NCBI GenBank assembly: GCA_038230975.1
Contig: JBBRMF010000015.1
Location: 1 to 40,030, forward strand
Source: JANXVV01 sp038230975
Lineage (GTDB): Bacteria; Planctomycetota; Phycisphaerae; Tepidisphaerales; Tepidisphaeraceae
Reading direction: 5' to 3'
Length of the DNA: 40,030 bases
Part shown: in pieces, positions 23,053-30,467 of the stretch
How positions within the stretch are numbered: the stretch's first letter is position 1
Layout: each line of letters begins with the position of its first letter
Notes under the pieces: generated by a model
Told to the model about the DNA's origin: nothing
What the model saw: the letters and a program-made list of their open reading frames with translations, nothing else
The model's database searches: none
Program-made: the position numbers and the translations under genes

Positions 23053-26000
23053 ACCGCAGAAGAGCCGAGTTCGTGCCGAACGGATGGCCCGGGGCTTTGG
23101 GGTCTCGGCGGCAACTGGAGCAACAACGTCCCCAATTCCGCCACCACACGCGTCTTCATTGACGGGGGCAACCTCCTGAACTCCGTCGTCACGCTCAACG
23201 GGAACTTTCAAGTACTCTCCCTGACGCTCGATAGTGGCGATGCCCTAAAATACAACGCGGGAACGCAACTTGCCCTGTATGGCGGTGGCACGATCAATGG
23301 CACGGTAGACCTGTCCGGGGGTTCCGCGAACGGATATGGTTACCTCTACTTCCAGGGCACAAACAGCCAAACCCTCGGCGGCACCGGGGATATCACGTTT
23401 GGAAATGTATCGAACAACTTCGGTCAGATTCTAAACGACACCAGTGGTGGTGCCACGCTGACCATTAGCGCTGGCCTGCTGATTCATGGTGGTGCTGGCA
23501 GCGTCATCGGAAATAGCGGTGGAATCATCAACCAGGGGACCATTGCCGCCGACCTTTCGGGTCGTGCGATCACTCTATCCGGCGCACAGACCAATACCGG
23601 TTCATGGCAGGCCATCAACGGCGGCACGCTCAACATCGACGCCACGAATTGGCAAAATAGCGGTACGATTGTGGTCAACAATGGCACCGTCAACCTTGGC
23701 GGTACTTTCTCTAACTCTGGCATCGGGTTGATCAGCCGCACCAACGGCGCGGTCAATCTTACAGGTGTGCTCAACAATGCCAGCGCGACGTTCTCGCTCA
23801 ATAATAGCACGGGCTCATTGGACCTACTTGGTGGCACGATCCGCGGTGGCACGGTATCGACGGCCGGCACGGCTCAACTCGTCGTCTCTGGCGACAATAG
23901 CGTACTTGACGGTGTATCGCTCGTTAATTCAGGGAGCGGGAGTATTCTCTATAACCCGGCCGGTAAAACGCTTCTGATCCAAAACGGACTGACTCTTACC
24001 AACACCACGTTCGACCTGTCCGGTGGCAAATCAAACGGCTATGGCTACTTCTACTTCCAGGGCACCAACAGCCAGACCATCGGCGGTACCGGTGAAGTGA
24101 CTTTCGGGAACGTCGCCAGTGGGAACAGCCAGTTCTACAACCTCTCCGGTACTAACGTTTCCGTCACCTTCGGTCCGAACATCCTGATCCACGGTGGCAG
24201 CGGTTCCATCTACGGAACCGGTGGCGGCATCATCAACCAGGGCACGATTTCAGCCGATGTTCCCGGCCGCGTTATTACCCTGCTCAATTCGCAGACCAAC
24301 ACCGGCTCTTGGCAGGCGATTAACGGGGGTACTCTAAATATCAATGCGGCGTGGTCTAGTAGTGGCACCATCGTCGTCAACAGCGGTACCGTTAACCTCG
24401 GTGGGACCTTCTTGAACTCCGGCATCGGATTGATCAGCCGCACCAATGGCGTGATCAACCTCACAGGCATCTTGAATAATGCCGGTGCCACCCTTGGTCT
24501 TAATGACACGACCGGCTCCTGGAACTTTGCGGGCGGAACGATTCGCGGCGGAACGGTCACCACGGCCGGCACTGCACAACTTGTTGTCGCCAGCGGCGGC
24601 GGCGGTATCCTCGACGGCGTGACGCTCGCCACCGGCACCAACGGTACAGTCTACAAAAACGGACAGACCCTCGAAATTCACAACGGACTAACCCTCACCA
24701 GCCCCACGCTCGACCTCTCCAATGGCCAGCCAAACGGCTATGGCTACTTCTATTTCCAGGGCACCAACAGCCAGACTATCGGCGGTACCGGTGAAGTAAC
24801 TTTCGGGAACGTCACCAACACTAACAGCCAGTTCTACAACCTTTCAGGTACGGCCGTCACCGTAACCTTCGGTCCGAATATTCTGATCCACGGAGGCAGT
24901 GGCAATATCTACGGAACCGGTGGCGGACTCATCAATCAAGGCACGATTTCAGCCGATGTTCCCGGCCGCTCCATTACCCTGCTCAACACTCAGTCCAACA
25001 CCGGATCATGGCAGGCCATCAATGGGGGCACACTCAACATCAGCGCAACCTCATGGCACAACTCCGGCACCATTGTCGTTAACAACGGTACCGTCAACCT
25101 GGGGGGTAACTTCACGACTGCCGACGTCGGAACATTCAACCGCACCAACGGCGTCGTCAACCTCACCGGCAACCTGAATAACATCGCCTCCACCCTCGCA
25201 CTCAACAACACGACGGGTTCATGGAACCTCCTCGGTGGAACGATCCGCGGTGGCACCGTGAACACCGCTGGAACCGCGCAACTCATCGTCGCCGGCAACG
25301 GCGACATTCTCGACGGTGTCACGCTCGATACTGGAACCAACGGAATCGCCTACAACCTTGGCCAGGTGCTTTACGCGCAAAACGGGTTGACGCTCGACCA
25401 CTCCACCCTCGATCTTTCCGGTGGCAAGCCAAACGGGTTTGGCTATCTCTATTTCCAGGGAACCAACAGCCAGACCCTCAGCGGCACAGGGGATGTGACG
25501 TTCGGCAATTCAAATAGCAATACCAGTGAGATCTACAACAACTCTGGCACCAGTGTGGCCGTTACCTTCGGCCCGGGGATTACCATCCATGGTAAGAGTG
25601 GCAGCCTCGCTGCCAAGGGTGGCGGCATCATCAATCAAGGAACGCTCGCAGCGGACATCCTCGGTGGAGACTTCCTGGTCTCCGGCCTGCTCATCAGTTC
25701 CGGTTCAATCCTGAGCTACCCAGGCACGACGATGGATTTCAACCTCGACGTGCCGCTGCTTCAAACCGCCGGTGAACTGCGCGTCAACGGTCACGTCAAC
25801 CTCGGGAAAAACGGCGCAAACCTTCAAGGCGGCTCGCTCACCGGCAGCGGTGTTCTCAATGCCAGCGCGGGTACCTCCGTTGGCAACATCATCATCGGTG
25901 GCACACTTTCCCCGGGCAACAACGGGATCGGCACACTGACGATCACTGGCAATGTCGTGTTCAATAGTGGTGCCCACCTGATCGCTGAAGCCTCAGGTTC

Positions 26001-26295
26001 CAACTCCGCCGATCTGTTGGCCATCACCGGCAATCTGGATCTCAGCTCCGCGAACGATTTCCTCGACTTGCCCAGCACCGTTGCCCCGGGCGGTACGTAC
26101 AAAATTGCCACGTATACCGGCAATCTCACCGGCACGTTTGATCAAATTTCGCCGCACTATACGATCAATTACGATGTGGTAAACAAACAGATCCTCATCA
26201 CCGCCATCCCCGAACCATCTGCCATCGGCCTGCTGATCGGTACCGCCGCAGGCCTGCTTCTCCGTCAACGGCGAAAACGTCGCGACCCTGCATAA
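23053..26295 (+). CDS. Giant repeat PEP-CTERM protein, 5'-truncated (no start codon or signal peptide)
   Basis: The frame is open from 23053, just after a TGA, to the stop at 26293-26295, about 1,080 residues. Clear family sequence begins at once (GLGGNWSNNVPNSATTRVFI, then DGGN..NSVVTLNGNF) and continues as four tandem beta-rich repeats (anchor YFYFQGTNSQTIGGTGEVTF). A non-repeated part follows from ~25660, then the C-terminal signal IPEPSAIGLLIGTAAGLLLR with basic RQRRKRR. Such autotransporter-like PEP-CTERM proteins are exported surface or matrix proteins. The first usable start is GTG 23671, inside a repeat, and no upstream frame encodes a signal peptide. Either the 5' end was lost or a frameshift lies near 23050. 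It is probably non-functional as sequenced. Confidence 0.75.
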   Translation, partial: TAEEPSSCRTDGPGLWGLGGNWSNNVPNSATTRVFIDGGNLLNSVVTLNGNFQVLSLTLDSGDALKYNAGTQLALYGGGTINGTVDLSGGSANGYGYLYFQGTNSQTLGGTGDITFGNVSNNFGQILNDTSGGATLTISAGLLIHGGAGSVIGNSGGIINQGTIAADLSGRAITLSGAQTNTGSWQAINGGTLNIDATNWQNSGTIVVNNGTVNLGGTFSNSGIGLISRTNGAVNLTGVLNNASATFSLNNSTGSLDLLGGTIRGGTVSTAGTAQLVVSGDNSVLDGVSLVNSGSGSILYNPAGKTLLIQNGLTLTNTTFDLSGGKSNGYGYFYFQGTNSQTIGGTGEVTFGNVASGNSQFYNLSGTNVSVTFGPNILIHGGSGSIYGTGGGIINQGTISADVPGRVITLLNSQTNTGSWQAINGGTLNINAAWSSSGTIVVNSGTVNLGGTFLNSGIGLISRTNGVINLTGILNNAGATLGLNDTTGSWNFAGGTIRGGTVTTAGTAQLVVASGGGGILDGVTLATGTNGTVYKNGQTLEIHNGLTLTSPTLDLSNGQPNGYGYFYFQGTNSQTIGGTGEVTFGNVTNTNSQFYNLSGTAVTVTFGPNILIHGGSGNIYGTGGGLINQGTISADVPGRSITLLNTQSNTGSWQAINGGTLNISATSWHNSGTIVVNNGTVNLGGNFTTADVGTFNRTNGVVNLTGNLNNIASTLALNNTTGSWNLLGGTIRGGTVNTAGTAQLIVAGNGDILDGVTLDTGTNGIAYNLGQVLYAQNGLTLDHSTLDLSGGKPNGFGYLYFQGTNSQTLSGTGDVTFGNSNSNTSEIYNNSGTSVAVTFGPGITIHGKSGSLAAKGGGIINQGTLAADILGGDFLVSGLLISSGSILSYPGTTMDFNLDVPLLQTAGELRVNGHVNLGKNGANLQGGSLTGSGVLNASAGTSVGNIIIGGTLSPGNNGIGTLTITGNVVFNSGAHLIAEASGSNSADLLAITGNLDLSSANDFLDLPSTVAPGGTYKIATYTGNLTGTFDQISPHYTINYDVVNKQILITAIPEPSAIGLLIGTAAGLLLRQRRKRRDPA
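23281..25660 (+). repeat. Four tandem ~700-bp coding repeats
   Basis: The anchor YxYFQGTNSQT is encoded at 23341, 24046, 24745 and 25444, giving periods of 705, 699 and 699 bp (235, 233 and 233 residues). Repeats 2 and 3 are nearly identical over long stretches (for example GGAACCGGTGGCGG near 24210 and 24910), which suggests recent duplication or gene conversion. Repeat 1 is more diverged and repeat 4 is incomplete. Confidence 0.85.
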
Positions 26296-26350
26296 TCGCA
26301 GTTTTGCAGCTGCTGGTTTATAGAGAGGGTATCCAACACGAACTCGGGAG

Positions 26351-26547
26351 ATCGGGTAGAGGGGGGGCCTCGCGGCCCCGGTCCCCAAACACCACTGGAC
26401 GTACTCATCGTATCCGGCGGTTTCTTTTAACGGTTCGACAGAACGTATTTCTCGGTCAGGCTGGCCACCCTTGGTTAGACGGACGGTTCCGCTCATTACG
26501 GCCTGAAGGGGACTTGCACCCCAGAACACTCGACATGCGTGGCGCAT
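26351..26547 (-). mobile_element. Degenerate group II intron remnant (no ORF)
   Basis: Read on the minus strand, the segment has GGGGTGCAAGTCCCC near its 5' end, a motif typical of domain I of bacterial group II introns. Near its 3' end it has CCGGATACGATGAG-TACGTCC, close to a domain V hairpin with a small deletion. A GGGGCC-GCGA-GGCCCC stem follows, and it ends CTCTACCCGAT, like domain VI and the 3' splice site. The reverse-transcriptase ORF and most of domains I-IV are missing. It begins directly after the T-tract of the rplL terminator, where class C introns prefer to insert. The assignment is from remembered motifs, not a covariance search. Confidence 0.5.
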
Positions 26548-26590
26548 AAAAACGGAGCGACCTGAAATTTCTCCAATGTCGCTCCGTTTT
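26548..26590 (-). terminator. Rho-independent terminator of rplL
   Basis: AAAACGGAGCGAC (26549-26561) pairs with GTCGCTCCGTTTT (26579-26591 region). On the minus strand the stem ends CCGTTTTTAT. It lies about 32 bp past the rplL stop and closes the ribosomal-protein block; no rpoB follows. Confidence 0.85.
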
Positions 26591-26622
26591 AGATCTTCAG
26601 ATTGACGATCATGCAACTGAAA

Positions 26623-26997
26623 TTACTTCAGTTCGACAGTGGCACCCTGCTCTTCGAGAGTCTTTTTCAACTTCTCGGCATCTTCCTTGGTCATAGATTC
26701 CTTGATGACCTTGGGAGCGGCTTCGACCATGTCCTTGGCTTCTTTCAAGCCTAGGCCCGTGGCTGCGCGAACTTCCTTGATGACGTTGATCTTCTTGTCA
26801 CCGGCCGCCTTGAGAACCACATCGAACGTGGTCTTGGCTTCTTCAACCGGGGCGGCAGCGGCAGCCGGACCAGCCATCATCATTCCGCCACCGGCGGCGG
26901 CTTCAATCTTGTGGGTGTCTTTCAGGTAAGCAGCCAATTCAACGGCTTGCTTGAGGGTAAGGCCAGCGAGTTTGTCGCCGAGTTCTGCGATTTCCAT
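26623..26997 (-). CDS. rplL: 50S ribosomal protein L7/L12
   Basis: The 124-residue product has the short N-terminal dimerisation domain (MEIAELGDKLAGLTLKQAVE), an Ala-rich hinge (GGGMMMAGPAAAAAPVEEAK) and the conserved C-terminal domain (FDVVLKAAGDKKINVIKEVR, ATGLGLKEAKDMVE, KLKKTLEEQGATVELK). L7/L12 forms the ribosomal stalk that recruits GTPase factors. I start at 26997 because GGAGAG lies about 8 nt upstream; the frame is open further, but that part is the rplJ-rplL spacer. It is preceded 206 bp upstream by rplJ and ends in a terminator. Confidence 0.96.
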   Translation of the reverse strand: MEIAELGDKLAGLTLKQAVELAAYLKDTHKIEAAAGGGMMMAGPAAAAAPVEEAKTTFDVVLKAAGDKKINVIKEVRAATGLGLKEAKDMVEAAPKVIKESMTKEDAEKLKKTLEEQGATVELK

Positions 26998-27159
26998 GGT
27001 AATCTCTCCGGGACGTGTCGTGTCCCTTTCCGTGTCGATGCTCCATCCCGTCCAAGAGTCCGTCTCACACTGAAACGGTTTGACCCACAAGGGGACTGTT
27101 GGAACAGTCGGATGTCACAAACTTTTTAACAAAATTAAAACGCGTTGTTTGCCCTATAC

Positions 27160-27181
27160 AGCCCCCGGCATGCCGGGGGCT
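27160..27181. repeat. GC-rich palindrome in the rplJ-rplL spacer
   Basis: AGCCCCCGGCATGCCGGGGGCT is a perfect palindrome, with partly matching flanks (TACA/TGTA). It lies 22 bp past the rplJ stop on the minus strand without a T-tract. It could tune rplJ versus rplL expression by stabilising or attenuating the transcript. A sequence of length above 20 is described here only by its arms: AGCCCCCGGCA and TGCCGGGGGCT. Confidence 0.55.
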
Positions 27182-27203
27182 ATGTAGGCTTGGGTCGCGG
27201 TTC

Positions 27204-27749
27204 TTAGGCCGGTGCCACTTCGCCTTCTTTGGTCTTGGCGTTCTCTTCGATGGTTTTGAGAATCCCACCGAGTTGACCACCAGGACCCTTGAGCGCGGCA
27301 ACGAGCTTGCTGCCCGGTCCGAGCATGGCAGCGACGATCGACGAGATCGCCTCTTCGCGCGTCGGCAGCTTGCTGGCCTGCTCGATGCCTTTGTCGCCGA
27401 GGTATACTTCACCGTCGAAGAAGGCACCGCGAAGCTCAAGCTTCTCGTCCTTTTTCTTTTCTTCAAGCAACAGCTTGGCGATGGCTGGGATGCTGGCCTT
27501 GCCGTAGATGACGGCGCTTGGGCCATCCAGCAATACTTCAAACCCGGCTAGCTTGGTTCCGCCGGTGGCTCGCTTGGCAAGCGTGTTTTTCACGACCATC
27601 ATCCGCAGGCCCTGGGCATGCAGGCGAAGACGAATGCCGTGATTCTTTGAAGCGCTGATGCCGCGCGGGCTGATGACCGCCACGCCTTCGACATCACTGA
27701 AACGCTTTTTCAATTCATCGGTCAGGAGATTTTTGACTTTTTTGCTCAT
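27204..27749 (-). CDS. rplJ: 50S ribosomal protein L10
   Basis: The 181-residue product has MSKKVKNLLTDELKKRFSDV at the start, LRMMVVKNTLAKRAT in the rRNA-binding globular domain, and FEVLLDGPSAVIYG. The C-terminal helix binds L7/L12 dimers. It anchors the stalk to 23S rRNA. Its upstream spacer is only 74 bp and consists mostly of a family D hairpin, so the usual L10 leader upstream of rplJ seems absent or replaced. On the minus strand rplA precedes it and rplL follows. Confidence 0.95.
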   Translation of the reverse strand: MSKKVKNLLTDELKKRFSDVEGVAVISPRGISASKNHGIRLRLHAQGLRMMVVKNTLAKRATGGTKLAGFEVLLDGPSAVIYGKASIPAIAKLLLEEKKKDEKLELRGAFFDGEVYLGDKGIEQASKLPTREEAISSIVAAMLGPGSKLVAALKGPGGQLGGILKTIEENAKTKEGEVAPA

Positions 27750-27763
27750 GGGTTGCCTTGTCG

Positions 27764-27820
27764 GTTGTCCGCTGTCAGTGGTCAGTTGGAATTAACAACG
27801 GACAACTGACCACGGACAAC
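27764..27820. repeat. Family D hairpin (GTCAGTTGTCCG type) between rplA and rplJ
   Basis: The left arm GTTGTCCGCTGTCAGTGGTC and right arm GACAACTGACCACGGACAAC are imperfect complements. The same building blocks (GTCAGTTGTCCG, GTGGTCAGT) recur at 29773, 31172 and 31444, each in a spacer of the translation block. It fills almost the whole rplA-rplJ gap. Confidence 0.7.
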
Positions 27821-27823
27821 AAT

Positions 27824-28516
27824 TTATTGAATGTTCAGTTGCACCGCCGGAGTCATCGTCCCTTTTATGACGATTTTCTTCAGGTAAGTACCCTTGCTGG
27901 TCGACGGCTTCATCTTGCGAACCTGGGCGACCATTGCGTTGATATTGTCTTCAAGCTTCTGGTTCTCGAAGCTGACCTTCCCGACGACGCAGTGGACGTT
28001 GCCACCGGAATCGTTGCGGAATTCAACCTTACCGGCCGCATATTCCTTGACGGCATCGGCGATGTTCGGCGTCACGGTGCCAGCCTTGGGCGAGGGCATC
28101 AGGCCCTTGGGACCAAGCACCTTACCGAGCCGACCGACGAATCGCATCATGTCCGGGCTGGCGATGGCAACGTCGAAATCGGTGAAGTTTTCCTTCTCGA
28201 TCGCGGCGACCAATTCCTGCCCACCAGCACGCAACGCGCCAGCGGCCAGGGCGACGGGAACCAGGTTCTCGCCGCAGAACGCGACGACCCGCTTGGTCTT
28301 ACCCACGCCGTGCGGCAATGAGAGCGAACCGCGGATCATCTGATCGGCCTGCTTGGCATCAATGCCAAGGTTGAAGATCAACTCAACGGATTGATCAAAC
28401 TTGGTGGGGGGAAATGCTTTGACGGCATCAATCGCCGCGTCAATCGTGACGGGCGTGAGAACGGCCTTGGTGGCCGCTTCCTTGTAGCGCTTCGAACGTT
28501 TAATAATGACAGCCAT
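27824..28516 (-). CDS. rplA: 50S ribosomal protein L1
   Basis: The 230-residue product has IIKRSKRYKEAATKAVLTPV near the start, FGKT-type rRNA-binding text (SLPHGVGKTKRVVAFCGENL), and the signature VGRLGKVLGPKGLMPSPKAG followed by TVTPN. L1 forms the mobile stalk at the ribosomal E site and often represses its own operon. I start at ATG 28516 (MAVIIKRSK) with AGGAGC about 10 nt upstream; the open frame extends to 28702, but the added residues are not L1-like. It follows rplK after an unusually long 281-bp gap. Confidence 0.96.
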   Translation of the reverse strand: MAVIIKRSKRYKEAATKAVLTPVTIDAAIDAVKAFPPTKFDQSVELIFNLGIDAKQADQMIRGSLSLPHGVGKTKRVVAFCGENLVPVALAAGALRAGGQELVAAIEKENFTDFDVAIASPDMMRFVGRLGKVLGPKGLMPSPKAGTVTPNIADAVKEYAAGKVEFRNDSGGNVHCVVGKVSFENQKLEDNINAMVAQVRKMKPSTSKGTYLKKIVIKGTMTPAVQLNIQ

Positions 28517-28797
28517 GTGGCTAGTCGCTCCTGTTGCGGGTGTAAAAAGCTCCCGCTGAGCTCCCACTATTACAGGCCGTGGTGCGCCTTCGAATTCTCG
28601 TTCTTTCAGAATGCCTCGCAAAAGCGAGACGTCCAGCGGCTCACTGCCCGTGTTGACCAATCCGCCATTGGTGGTCTGATAACCACCTTTGTACGAAAAC
28701 ATCGTCGATTGAGCAGGCCGCCTAGTCTTTCTCCGTATTATGAGTACGACGACTCAGTCAGATGCCACTCGGTTACCAACGGGACGATCAACTCCAG
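28517..28797 (-). promoter_or_regulatory. Long rplK-rplA spacer, possible L1 leader or internal promoter
   Basis: L11 and L1 genes usually lie tens of bases apart; here 281 bp separate them. The frame upstream of rplA stays open for 62 codons, but its translation has no family likeness. On the minus strand it includes ACGGAGAAAGACTAGGCGGC, which is vaguely like ribosomal-protein leader kink-turn motifs, followed by several short inverted repeats. I cannot fold it, so an autoregulatory leader is only a suggestion. Confidence 0.35.
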
Positions 28798-29226
28798 TTA
28801 GCCTTCGACGGTGATTCCCATGCTCCGAGCCGTACCAGCGATTACGCGACCAGCAGCGGCGTCGTCGAAGGCATTGAGATCTTTGCCTTTTTCCTTGGCG
28901 ATCGCGATGCACTGAGCCATCGTGAGCTTACCGATCTTGTTCTTGTTCGGTTCCCCGCTGCCCTTTTCGGCTTTGACGGCATCCTTCAACAGGACGCTGG
29001 CGGGTGGGCTCTTGAGTTCGATATCGAACGTACGATCTTTGTAGACCGTGACGAGGCAACCGATGACTTTGCCCTTGAGGTGGGCGCTCATCGCATTGAA
29101 CTTCTGGATGAACTGCCCGGGGTTGACGCCGTGCTGACCAAGAGCCGGGCCGATCGGGGGCGCTGGGGTAGCGGTGCCGCCGGGAGCCTGAAGCTTGAAC
29201 TGCGAAGTCATTTCTTTCTTGGCCAT
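28798..29226 (-). CDS. rplK: 50S ribosomal protein L11
   Basis: The 142-residue product has the classic L11 text: LQAPGGTATPAPPIGPALGQ, HGVNPGQFIQKFNA in the N-terminal domain, and IVEGTARSMG-type C-terminal text (GRVIAGTARSMGITVEG). L11 binds the GTPase-associated centre of 23S rRNA. The start MAKKEMTSQFK at 29226 has GAGAA about 8 nt upstream. It follows the small membrane-protein gene rather than nusG directly, and a family A core hairpin lies 34 bp before its start. Confidence 0.96.
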   Translation of the reverse strand: MAKKEMTSQFKLQAPGGTATPAPPIGPALGQHGVNPGQFIQKFNAMSAHLKGKVIGCLVTVYKDRTFDIELKSPPASVLLKDAVKAEKGSGEPNKNKIGKLTMAQCIAIAKEKGKDLNAFDDAAAGRVIAGTARSMGITVEG

Positions 29227-29259
29227 GATATTCTCGATCCTAAATCAGTAGATTGAATA

Positions 29260-29323
29260 GGTGGCATGGGCGTCTCGCCCGTGTTCTTTATTCAAAAATG
29301 CACGGGCGAGACGCCCATGCTGC
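29260..29323. repeat. Family A core hairpin without the flanking ends
   Basis: GGTGGCATGGGCGTCTCGCC and its complement GGCGAGACGCCCATGC form a long stem with an AT-rich loop. The outer AGCTTG...GAATTCTCAAGC parts of the 96-bp element are absent, so this is a shorter variant or remnant. It lies just upstream of rplK. Confidence 0.75.
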
Positions 29324-29337
29324 GAAATCGGCGTAAC

Positions 29338-29769
29338 CTACGGCTCGACGATCCGAACTTCTATTTGCCTGCGTCCCTGCCGTGGGACCGGCGTCAACTG
29401 CACTGCGGCCTCCGAAGCGCTTTCGGAAACAGTTGTCTCCACGACGACCGTGCCGTGATCGCCGCCGTGAACTTCAAAGCTTGGCGGCACAAACTCCGCC
29501 GGCTCGACAAAGTCCACACCCCCTAGAGGGGCTTGAAAAGCCTCCACTTCGGGTTGCGGGCCTGATACCCAACTGGCCAACCGGTAGAACGGCACGGCCA
29601 AGAGTAAAAGGACGAAAAGACTAACAAAAAATGTGAAGACTGACAAGAGCAGCAATATTATTCCCGGAATTGCCGCCAAAAACACCAACCACCGCGCCCA
29701 TATCGGAAGCCCACCGAGTGCGCCCCGTGCGGATTGATATTTACCGTAATATTGGAGAACCCTGAACAT
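29338..29769 (-). CDS. Small membrane protein of unknown function between nusG and rplK
   Basis: The 143-residue product has a short basic N terminus (MFRVLQYYGKYQSARGA), then two closely spaced membrane helices (WLVFLAAIPGIILLLLSVFT, FFVSLFVLLLLAVPFYRL). A soluble acidic and Val-rich tail follows (DHGTVVVETTVSESASEAAV), ending RRQIEVRIVEP. No family is recognised. It interrupts the usual nusG-rplK junction. The start lies next to a family D hairpin and lacks a good ribosome-binding site, so the true start or expression level is uncertain. Confidence 0.65.
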   Translation of the reverse strand: MFRVLQYYGKYQSARGALGGLPIWARWLVFLAAIPGIILLLLSVFTFFVSLFVLLLLAVPFYRLASWVSGPQPEVEAFQAPLGGVDFVEPAEFVPPSFEVHGGDHGTVVVETTVSESASEAAVQLTPVPRQGRRQIEVRIVEP

Positions 29770-29772
29770 GTT

Positions 29773-29861
29773 TTGGTCAGTTGTTCGTGGTCAGTAGTCG
29801 GTTGTTAAGAACACAAGACAGCCGCAGTTATTCTAGTTCACAACAGACCACGGACGAACCC
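29773..29861. repeat. Degenerate family D hairpin between nusG and the membrane-protein gene
   Basis: TTTTGGTCAGTTGTTCGTGG and GTCAGTAGTCGGTTGTTAAG on the left face GTTCACAACAGACCACGGAC on the right. The pairing is less exact than in the other copies. It fills almost the whole 94-bp gap after nusG. Confidence 0.6.
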
Positions 29862-29863
29862 AA

Positions 29864-30406
29864 TTACATCTTCTCAATCTGCCAATATTCCAATTCCAAA
29901 GGTGTTGGGCGACCGAAAATCGTGGTGATAATGCGAACCGCGCCCTTATCGGGCAACAGTTCGTCAACTTCACCTTCAAAGTTCATGAAGGCACCATCGG
30001 TCACGCGGACTTTGTCGCCCTTCTTCACGTCCATCTTGGAGACGCTCTCGCCCTCGGGCTTGTCGGCATCTTCGAGCATGGTGGCTTGCTCTTTGGCGGA
30101 CATCGGGCTGGGCTTGCCGTTGGAACCGATAAAATCACCGACGCCATCCACGCCTTTGATCATGTACCAGACGTCGTCGAGAATACGGCCATCCTTATCC
30201 AGGGTCAGTTCGATAAAGACATAGCCGGGGAACTTCTTGCGATCCGATTCCTTCCGCACGCCGCCCTTCATCGAACGAACGCGTTCAGACGGAACGAGAA
30301 TGCGTCCGACGACGTGTTCAAGTCCTTCGATCTTGACCTTGCGGGCCAGTTTCTCTCGGACCTGGTCTTCTTTGTTACTCGCGACTCGCAGCGTGAAGAG
30401 TTGCAT
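29864..30406 (-). CDS. nusG: Transcription termination/antitermination factor NusG
   Basis: The 180-residue product has the NGN domain (MQLFTLRVASNKEDQVREKL, KFPGYVFIELTLDKD, WYMIKGVDGVGDFIG) and the C-terminal KOW domain (KGDKVRVTDGAFMNFEGEVD, IFGRPTPLELEYWQIEK). NusG binds RNA polymerase beta-prime and couples it to Rho or to the ribosome. Length is typical. On the minus strand it follows secE after 61 bp that include a family B palindrome. The ribosome-binding site is weak (AGAAAAAG). Confidence 0.95.
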   Translation of the reverse strand: MQLFTLRVASNKEDQVREKLARKVKIEGLEHVVGRILVPSERVRSMKGGVRKESDRKKFPGYVFIELTLDKDGRILDDVWYMIKGVDGVGDFIGSNGKPSPMSAKEQATMLEDADKPEGESVSKMDVKKGDKVRVTDGAFMNFEGEVDELLPDKGAVRIITTIFGRPTPLELEYWQIEKM

Positions 30407-30437
30407 AGGCTTTTTCTAAAAACGGAAAGGATACTCT

Positions 30438-30461
30438 GTAGGGTCCGCTTTAGCGGACGGA
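30438..30461. repeat. Family B palindrome between secE and nusG
   Basis: GTAGGGTCCGCTTTAGCGGA plus CGGA is an intact single copy of the GTCCGCTTTAGCGGAC palindrome. It overlaps the spacer just after the secE stop on the minus strand and gives the reference sequence for reconstructing the two split copies. Confidence 0.75.
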
Positions 30462-30467
30462 TTCGCA

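Noticed and set aside
23281..25660. CRISPR or other short-repeat array
   Set aside because: The repeat unit is ~700 bp and coding; there are no short repeats with unique spacers anywhere in the window.
23484..26135. Long minus-strand frames opposite the PEP-CTERM repeat gene
   Set aside because: They recur with the repeat period and are low-complexity shadows of a Gly/Asn/Thr-rich reading frame.
25993..26616. 207-residue minus-strand frame
   Set aside because: It spans the rplL terminator, the intron remnant and the antisense of the PEP-CTERM gene, and has no protein-family likeness.
28517..28702. N-terminal extension of L1
   Set aside because: The 62 added residues are not L1-like, and a ribosome-binding site precedes ATG 28516.
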